From NCBI GenBank assembly GCA_964386435.1, contig CAYLSV010000112.1, positions 1-10,677 of the forward strand: a stretch of 10,677 nt of DNA, in the 5' to 3' direction. The notes under the pieces are model-generated. The model was not told the DNA's origin, searched no databases, and was given only the letters and a program-made list of their open reading frames with translations. Shown piece after piece: positions 6,145 through 10,677 of the stretch (positions within the stretch are counted from its first letter, which is position 1; every line of letters starts with the position of its first letter). A program made the translations under genes and the position numbers. This DNA comes from CAYLSV01 sp964386435 (lineage in GTDB: Bacteria > Planctomycetota > Phycisphaerae > Tepidisphaerales > Tepidisphaeraceae).

Positions 6145-7269
6145 TTAGCGCAAGCTTTCGAGGTAGCGGCCGTGGACGCCTTGGTTGCGGCGGCGGAGGA
6201 ATTGGGTGAGGCGGGCGACGGATTCGCTGGCGTTGTGGCGCTCGATCTGGGCGAGGTTTTCGCCGAACGAGGTTTTGGAGCGGCGGTTCCAGAGGGTGCG
6301 GACGGCGCGTTCGAGGGCCGCGATCTCGCCGCCGCCGAAGCCTCGGCGTTCGAGTCCGACGCGGTTGAGTCCGCGGACGCGGTTGTCGTCCTGGACCTTG
6401 ACGAACGGCGGCACGTCCATGGTGATGCGGCTGTAGCCGGCGATGTAGCTGTAAGCGCCCAGGGTCGTGAAGTGGTGGACGGCCGCGCCGCCCATCATGG
6501 AGACGCCGTCTTGGCCGATGCAGTGGCCGGCGATCATGCAGTGGTTGGCCAGGACGGTGTGGCTGCCCCAGCGGACGTCGTGGCCGAGGTGGGAGCCGAC
6601 CATGAGCAGGTTGTAGTCGCCGACCGTGGTGACGCCGCCGCCTTTGACGGTGCCGCCGTGGATGGTGACGTGTTCGCGGAAGCAGTTGAAGTCGCCGATT
6701 TCGGTGCGGGTGGGTTCGCCGCGGTACTTCATGTCCTGCGGCTCGGTGCCGATGCAGCAGCCGGGGTGGAACAGGTTGTGGTCGCCGACGGTGGTGTGGC
6801 CGCTGACGGTGACGTTGTTGGTCAGTTTGTTGTTGCGGCCGATGACCACGTCGGGGCCGATGACGCAGAACGGGCCGATGACCGTGCCGTCGCCGATCTC
6901 GGCTTTGGGGTCGACGCACGCCAGCGGGTGGATGTGGGGCCGGCCGATGTCGCGGATGCGGGCGTTGGTGGGGCTGCGGACGTCCTGGCGGAGCGCGTCG
7001 AGTTCACGCAGCTCGCGCTGGGGCAGCGCTTCGGGCAAGCCGCCGCCGCGGCGGAGCTGGGCGTGCAACGAATCGGCCTCGGCGAGGTGCTTGTCGAGCA
7101 GGGCATCGCCGGCGGGGTCGGCCCGGTCCAGGTCGTCATCGAGCAGGCGGACGGCGGGGCCGTCGGGGTCGCCTTCTTGCCAGCCGAGACCTTGGCGGAG
7201 GGCGTTGCTGCTGTTGCGGACGGCGCTGGAGATGTTGCCGGAGATGTTGGCGAGGAAGAGCTTGGCCAT
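6145..7269 (-). CDS. lpxA: UDP-N-acetylglucosamine O-acyltransferase with long N-terminal extension
   Basis: LpxA transfers a 3-hydroxyacyl chain from acyl carrier protein to the 3-OH of UDP-GlcNAc, the first step of lipid A synthesis, in the cytoplasm as a trimer of left-handed beta helices. From residue 114 (HPLACVDPKAEIGDGTVIGPFCVIGP) the 374-aa protein follows E. coli LpxA with a constant offset of 105 residues. Catalytic His125 corresponds to His230 (SHLGHD) and His122 to His227. The acyl-chain ruler Gly173 corresponds to Gly278, which in E. coli permits a C14 chain, so a long hydroxyacyl chain is plausible here. Typical LpxA is about 260 aa. The additional 105 N-terminal residues (MAKLFLANISGNISSAVRNS, then an acidic and a charged helical stretch) match nothing I recognise. 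The ATG at 7269 was preferred over a TTG at 7332; neither has a Shine-Dalgarno. It lies downstream of lpxC/fabZ in the same orientation. Confidence 0.93.
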   Translation of the reverse strand: MAKLFLANISGNISSAVRNSSNALRQGLGWQEGDPDGPAVRLLDDDLDRADPAGDALLDKHLAEADSLHAQLRRGGGLPEALPQRELRELDALRQDVRSPTNARIRDIGRPHIHPLACVDPKAEIGDGTVIGPFCVIGPDVVIGRNNKLTNNVTVSGHTTVGDHNLFHPGCCIGTEPQDMKYRGEPTRTEIGDFNCFREHVTIHGGTVKGGGVTTVGDYNLLMVGSHLGHDVRWGSHTVLANHCMIAGHCIGQDGVSMMGGAAVHHFTTLGAYSYIAGYSRITMDVPPFVKVQDDNRVRGLNRVGLERRGFGGGEIAALERAVRTLWNRRSKTSFGENLAQIERHNASESVARLTQFLRRRNQGVHGRYLESLR

Positions 7270-7673
7270 GGAAGAAGGGGAGTCGCACCCGCCAAGGCCG
7301 CGTCCGTTGCGGCGTATCGGTGGGGCCGCCAAAGCTCCGGGCCGCTGGGCGGCTCATCCGTGAGGAGCGGGCGGGGATGTCGCCTCCGGCAGCGCCGGTG
7401 CAACCGGCGTTCCATGAGCCGATGAGGGCTCAACAATCGGGGGCGTGGTGGGGAAGCGGAAGGTGAAGCGTCCTCGTGAAGAATCGGGTGAAGAAACGGC
7501 GGGTCAGGGTGTCGCCGCAGCGTTGCGACGTCCGGCCAACGTGTCAAGTGTCGGCCGACAGGCTGTCGCGTCAAGAGCCGAATTTCCTGTCGCACCCGAC
7601 ACGGTGGCAACTCGGCAAGTTGTTGCCAACACCCGACACGCGGGTCAACCCAGCTACACCAACCTACGCCGGA
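7270..7673. other. 404-base gap between lpxC/fabZ and lpxA, palindrome-rich, no gene seen
   Basis: I see no gene here. Structures visible: a hairpin at 7393-7409 (CGCCGGT, loop GCA, ACCGGCG); a hairpin at 7415-7432 (TGAGCC, 6-base loop, GGCTCA); a 12-bp perfect palindrome TGTCGGCCGACA at 7549-7560 that overlaps a second small hairpin CGACAG/CTGTCG at 7556-7568; and a hairpin at 7605-7628 (TGGCAAC/GTTGCCA, 10-base loop) framed by the 11-bp direct repeat CACCCGACACG at 7593-7603 and 7630-7640. On the - strand, TTGACA (7542-7547) and TTGACG (7569-7574) look like -35 boxes, but no good -10 follows either. The gap is long for genes of one pathway and may hold an lpxA promoter or operator. Confidence 0.5.
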
Positions 7674-9005
7674 TCAGGCGGGCGGTTCGGCGTCGACGAG
7701 CATGAACTTGATGTCGGCCTCGGCGGCGGTTTTGTCGCCCACGAACGCACGGCACCGCACGTGCCCGGTGCGACTTTTCACCCGCACGGCCTTGGCCTCC
7801 AGCACCAGTTGGTCGCCGGGCACGACCGGGTGGCGCATTTTGACGCGGTCCATCGACAGCAGCACCGCCAGCTTGCCAATGTGTTCGAGCTTGCGGGACA
7901 GCAGAATCCCCCCGAGCTGCGCCATCGCCTCGACGATGAGCACGCCGGGGAAGATCGGCGTGCCGGGGTAATGGCCCTGCATGTGCAAATCGTTGAACGT
8001 CACGTTCTTCACGCCCGTGGCCGATTGGCCCTCGGGGTCGAGGTCGAGCACGCGATCGACCAGCAGCATCGGGTAGCGGTGGGGCAAAATCTGGGCGATC
8101 TTGCGAATGTCCATCGCCGCCTCGGTGCGTTGGAGCAGCTTCTCCCGCTGGCTGGTGGCGTCGGCGTCGAGGAGCTTGCGGGCCAAACGGTGGTTGAGTT
8201 CGTGGCCCGATTTGTGGGCCACCAGCCGCCCGGCCAGGGGGCGGCCGACCAGGGAGAGGTCGCCGATGAGGTCGAGGATTTTGTGCCGCACGCACTCGTC
8301 GGCGAAGCGGTAATCGTTCTCGACCGGGCCGGTCTCGCCGATGACCAGCAAATCGGCGGGCGAGAGGTGCTTGCCCACGCCCTGCTGGCGCAGCGCCGCG
8401 GCCTCGTGCTCGAAGATGAACGTGCGGGCGGGGGCGAGTTGCTCGGCGAACGAGTCGAAGTCGCCGGGCGTGAGCTTGAACGCCTTCATCTGCCGCCCGA
8501 TGGGCGCGGGCGCTTCGAACGTGTAAACGATCTCCAGGTAATCCGTCGGACCCGGCAACGCGGCGAGCGTGGAGTCGCCCTTGGCCACCTGCACCGGCGT
8601 CTTGATGACCAGCGGCTCGATTGTGCCGTCCTGCTGGCGGATGCCCGCCTCCCGCAGCGAGTTCACGAACGGCAGCGACGACCCATCGCCCATCGGCAAC
8701 TCGCCGCTGATCTTCGACTCGATCTCGACGGTGGCGTTGCGAATCCCCAAGCCGGCCAGGGCGGCCAGGCAGTGTTCGACGGTCGCCACGTGCAGCGTGC
8801 CGTTGCGCAAGCAGGTGTGCCGCGGCCGTTCGAGGAGGTGCGAGATCAGCGCCGGGATGTCCGCCCGGTTCTCGCCCGACCGGCGGATAAATGTGATCCC
8901 ACTCCCCACCTCGGCCGGCCCGAACGTCAACCGGCTCGGCTCCCCGGTGAACAGCCCCGGCCCGTCGAGCGACACCCGGCGCGAAATGGTCGTCTGGGCA
9001 AGCAC
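7674..9005 (-). CDS. lpxC/fabZ: Bifunctional LpxC deacetylase / FabZ dehydratase fusion
   Basis: Residues 1 to about 285 are LpxC, the zinc enzyme that deacetylates UDP-3-O-acyl-GlcNAc and commits the cell to lipid A. The zinc ligands are His78 (TVEH), His241 and Asp245 (VRHKILDLIGD), with catalytic Glu77 and His268 (KSGHELN). About 297-443 are FabZ, which dehydrates 3-hydroxyacyl-ACP for fatty acid elongation: LPHRYPMLLVDRV, then the active site HYPGTPIFPGVLIVEAMAQ with His345 and Glu359. Both halves look complete, and such fusions are known from Bacteroidetes and related Gram-negatives. Joining them links two enzymes on either side of the branch between membrane fatty acids and lipid A. The frame is open to a GTG at 9122, but that codon lies in a REP-like palindrome and the additional residues lack family similarity. 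I prefer the GTG at 9005 (MLAQTTISRRV, like the E. coli N terminus), giving 443 aa. No Shine-Dalgarno supports either start. lpxA follows after 404 bases. Confidence 0.94.
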   Translation of the reverse strand: MLAQTTISRRVSLDGPGLFTGEPSRLTFGPAEVGSGITFIRRSGENRADIPALISHLLERPRHTCLRNGTLHVATVEHCLAALAGLGIRNATVEIESKISGELPMGDGSSLPFVNSLREAGIRQQDGTIEPLVIKTPVQVAKGDSTLAALPGPTDYLEIVYTFEAPAPIGRQMKAFKLTPGDFDSFAEQLAPARTFIFEHEAAALRQQGVGKHLSPADLLVIGETGPVENDYRFADECVRHKILDLIGDLSLVGRPLAGRLVAHKSGHELNHRLARKLLDADATSQREKLLQRTEAAMDIRKIAQILPHRYPMLLVDRVLDLDPEGQSATGVKNVTFNDLHMQGHYPGTPIFPGVLIVEAMAQLGGILLSRKLEHIGKLAVLLSMDRVKMRHPVVPGDQLVLEAKAVRVKSRTGHVRCRAFVGDKTAAEADIKFMLVDAEPPA

Positions 9006-9118
9006 GGCAGGCCGCAGGATAGGACGGGTGATGAGGAACCGGCCGCTGACCGGAACCGGTTGGTCATGGTTCGTCCGGCGTCCTGATCCCCGCTTGCGCC
9101 CCAACGTCGCTGGAACCC

Positions 9119-9228
9119 CCACCGCCGCGTGGCGGCGGGGCTACCCACGCGCTTCAAGAGTGTCGGTCAGCGGGCGTAGTCAGTGGGCGTAGTCAGTGGG
9201 CGTAGCCCCGCCGTTACCACGGCGGTGG
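9119..9228. repeat. Inverted pair of REP-like palindromes
   Basis: Two related palindromic elements face each other: 9119-9148 on the + strand and 9196-9228 on the - strand. Both read CCACCGCCG, a short variable loop, CGGCGGGGCTAC, a few bases, CCAC. Each forms a 7-bp hairpin: 9122-9128 with 9132-9138 (loop GTG), and 9208-9214 with 9219-9225 (loop TACC). An inverted pair with a short spacer is the layout of a bacterial REP doublet (BIME). It lies between the anSME stop and the lpxC/fabZ start on the - strand, where it may end or attenuate transcription. No REP-associated transposase is in the window. Confidence 0.7.
9166..9204 (+). repeat. Tandem repeat, 3 x 13 bp, between the REP-like elements
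   Basis: Three contiguous units of GTCAGTGGGCGTA start at 9166, 9179 and 9192; the first has C for T at position 6. The third unit runs into the right REP-like element, so the repeat may have arisen by slippage at its edge. Confidence 0.85.
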
Positions 9229-9266
9229 CGGCCTCTGCGACGTTGAGCATCATGCAAGTGCAGGAC

Positions 9267-10676
9267 TCACCGTCGGACCGCCACGCGGCGGTTCTTGCCC
9301 TTGCCCGACTTCTTTGCCCGCTTCTCCACCGGCCAGCGGCGGGCGAGCTTGCCGCCGGTGGCGTCGTGTTGGGCGACCAGGTCCATGATCATCGCCGGGG
9401 GTTGGCGGCGGGTGAGGAGTTCGGCCATCGTTTGCATGGGCGCGTCGATGTGGTTGAAGAACGGGCGGTAGCTGGGGCAGAGGTAGTTCAGGCCGTCCTC
9501 GCCGTTGGGGGTTTTGGTGAAGCGGTGCTTGGGGCACTCGCCGTGGCAGGCGAACCGGACCTCGCACTCGCGGCAGTACTTGGGCAGCGTGTCACGCTTG
9601 TCGGTGCCGAACTTTTGTTGGAACGGCGACTCGACGAGCTTCGTGAGCGGGCCGTCCATGATGTTGCCGAGTTTGTACTTCGGGTAGACGTAGTGATCAC
9701 AGCTGTAAACGTCGCCGTTGTGTTCGACGGCCAACGCGCTGCCGCAGGTCTCGGAGAAGACGCAAAGGCTGGCGTGCGGTTGGCCGGTGAGCCGCGTCAT
9801 CCAGTTGCCCAGCGCGACGTCGAACATTTGCACGAACGTCTTGCCCACGTCGCGGCGGACCCATTCGTCGAAGATTTGCCCGAGGAACTGGCCGTAGGCG
9901 CGGGCGGGGACGGACCAGTCGGTGACGGGCGCGAAGTGCCGCTGGCCGCCGTCGATGTCGGGCGGGCCCTGCAGGTCGAGGTTGAGAATCTTGAACGGGC
10001 CGGATTCGGTGACGTTGCGTTCGACGAGCGGGATGAACTGGATGAACCCGCTGCCCACGTCGCGGAGAAAGCGGTAAACCTCCAGCGGCCGATGGACGTT
10101 GGCGGCGTTGACGACGGTGAGCGTGTTGAACTCCACCTCGTGCTTCTTGAGCACCTCCAGCCCCCGCATGACCTTGGCGAACGTCGGCTGCTGTTGCTTG
10201 TCGACGCGGTAGTGATCGTGCAAATGTTCCGGCCCGTCGACGGAGAGGCCGATGAGGAACTTGTGCTCGGCGAGGAATTCGCCCCACTCGTCGTCGAGCA
10301 GGGTGCCGTTGGTTTGGAAGGCGTTGTCGATCTGCTTGCCGTTGGCGTGCTTCTGCTGGAGCTCGACGACGCGGCGGAAAAACCGCACCCCCAAGAGCGT
10401 CGGCTCGCCGCCCTGCCAGGCGAACGACACGTGCCGGCCCGGCTGGGAGGCGATGTACTGCTGGATGTACCGCTCGAGCACGTCGGCCGGCATGGCCCAC
10501 TTCCGCTCGCCGTCATAAAGCGCTTCCTTCTCGAGGTAGAAGCAGTACTTGCAATCAAGGTTGCAGATCGGCCCGATCGGCTTGGTCATCACGTGGAACG
10601 GCCGGGTCGCGGTGAGCAACGTCTGCTGGGCGGCAGGCCGAACCGGCGGCACACTCTCGGCAACAGGCAACTCCAT
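9267..10676 (-). CDS. Anaerobic sulfatase-maturating enzyme (radical SAM / SPASM)
   Basis: The enzyme oxidises the active-site Cys or Ser of sulfatases to formylglycine using radical SAM chemistry. The SAM cluster motif is Cys38-x3-Cys42-x2-Cys45 (CNLDCKYCFYLEKEALY), followed by WQGGEPTLLG at 88-96, QTNGTLL at 121-127 and LSVDGPEHLHD at 144-154. The SPASM region has all eight cysteines expected for two auxiliary clusters: 305, 311, 326, 368, 371, 377, 381 and 400. Their spacing closely follows the Clostridium perfringens anSME (255, 261, 276, 317, 320, 326, 330, 348), and Asp327 sits where its proposed catalytic base Asp277 lies. The 469 aa exceed the usual 370-410 by an N-terminal stretch of about 29 residues and a Lys/Arg-rich C-terminal tail (KRAKKSGKGKNRR). 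The ATG at 10676 is one base from the window edge, so a longer start outside cannot be excluded; Met30 is a shorter alternative. No sulfatase gene is in the window. Confidence 0.94.
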   Translation of the reverse strand: MELPVAESVPPVRPAAQQTLLTATRPFHVMTKPIGPICNLDCKYCFYLEKEALYDGERKWAMPADVLERYIQQYIASQPGRHVSFAWQGGEPTLLGVRFFRRVVELQQKHANGKQIDNAFQTNGTLLDDEWGEFLAEHKFLIGLSVDGPEHLHDHYRVDKQQQPTFAKVMRGLEVLKKHEVEFNTLTVVNAANVHRPLEVYRFLRDVGSGFIQFIPLVERNVTESGPFKILNLDLQGPPDIDGGQRHFAPVTDWSVPARAYGQFLGQIFDEWVRRDVGKTFVQMFDVALGNWMTRLTGQPHASLCVFSETCGSALAVEHNGDVYSCDHYVYPKYKLGNIMDGPLTKLVESPFQQKFGTDKRDTLPKYCRECEVRFACHGECPKHRFTKTPNGEDGLNYLCPSYRPFFNHIDAPMQTMAELLTRRQPPAMIMDLVAQHDATGGKLARRWPVEKRAKKSGKGKNRRVAVRR

Positions 10677-10677
10677 C

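Noticed and set aside
5233..7425. Long + strand frame of 730 codons through the array and opposite lpxA
   Set aside because: It crosses the secreted-protein gene, a repeat array and lpxA in antisense and shows no recognisable domain.
6822..7610. - strand frame covering the gap before lpxA
   Set aside because: The peptide is Arg/Pro/Ser-rich and overlaps the start of lpxA in another frame. Nothing suggests that it is a protein.
7476..9086. + strand frame of 536 codons opposite lpxC/fabZ
   Set aside because: It is antisense to a gene with intact zinc and dehydratase motifs and shows no domain of its own.

Overview
This GC-rich window most likely comes from a Gram-negative planctomycete (Planctomycetota, perhaps Phycisphaerae). 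The evidence is indirect: an LpxC-FabZ fusion next to lpxA, a radical-SAM sulfatase-maturating enzyme, almost no Shine-Dalgarno sequences, and REP-like intergenic palindromes. No rRNA or other taxonomic marker is present, so the assignment is an inference.

Layout. On the + strand are an N-terminally anchored short-chain dehydrogenase (86-1102) and a poxvirus-type topoisomerase IB (1136-2194). All other genes are on the - strand. Read in the direction of transcription from the right edge they are: an anaerobic sulfatase-maturating enzyme (10676-9267), the LpxC-FabZ fusion (9005-7674), LpxA with a long N-terminal extension (7269-6145), a small secreted protein of unknown function (5844-5230), and an ADP-forming acyl-CoA synthetase fused to a GNAT acetyltransferase (4876-2204). 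The + and - blocks converge at 2194/2204, only 9 bases apart.

How the genes work together. LpxA and LpxC catalyse the first two steps of lipid A synthesis. FabZ consumes the same 3-hydroxyacyl-ACP pool that LpxA draws on, so the lpxC/fabZ-lpxA pair is a coherent outer-membrane cluster. The anSME would activate sulfatases encoded elsewhere. The synthetase-GNAT protein resembles the protein lysine acetyltransferases Pat/PatZ but keeps the phospho-histidine motif of active ADP-forming acyl-CoA synthetases.

The most unusual part is 4961-6131. The secreted-protein gene is bracketed by two minisatellite arrays of a 27-bp unit in opposite orientations. Over 152 bp the two arms are exact reverse complements, down to the order of variant units and one shortened unit. 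Inside each array lies a stem-loop. The two stem-loops are diverged homologues in inverted orientation, and their stems differ by paired (compensating) changes. The whole is a symmetrical element of about 1.17 kb: array, stem-loop, gene, inverted stem-loop, inverted array. I do not recognise it as a known element class. Other repeat structure includes an inverted pair of REP-like palindromes around a 3 x 13-bp tandem repeat (9119-9228), and a 404-base gap rich in palindromes between lpxC/fabZ and lpxA (7270-7673).
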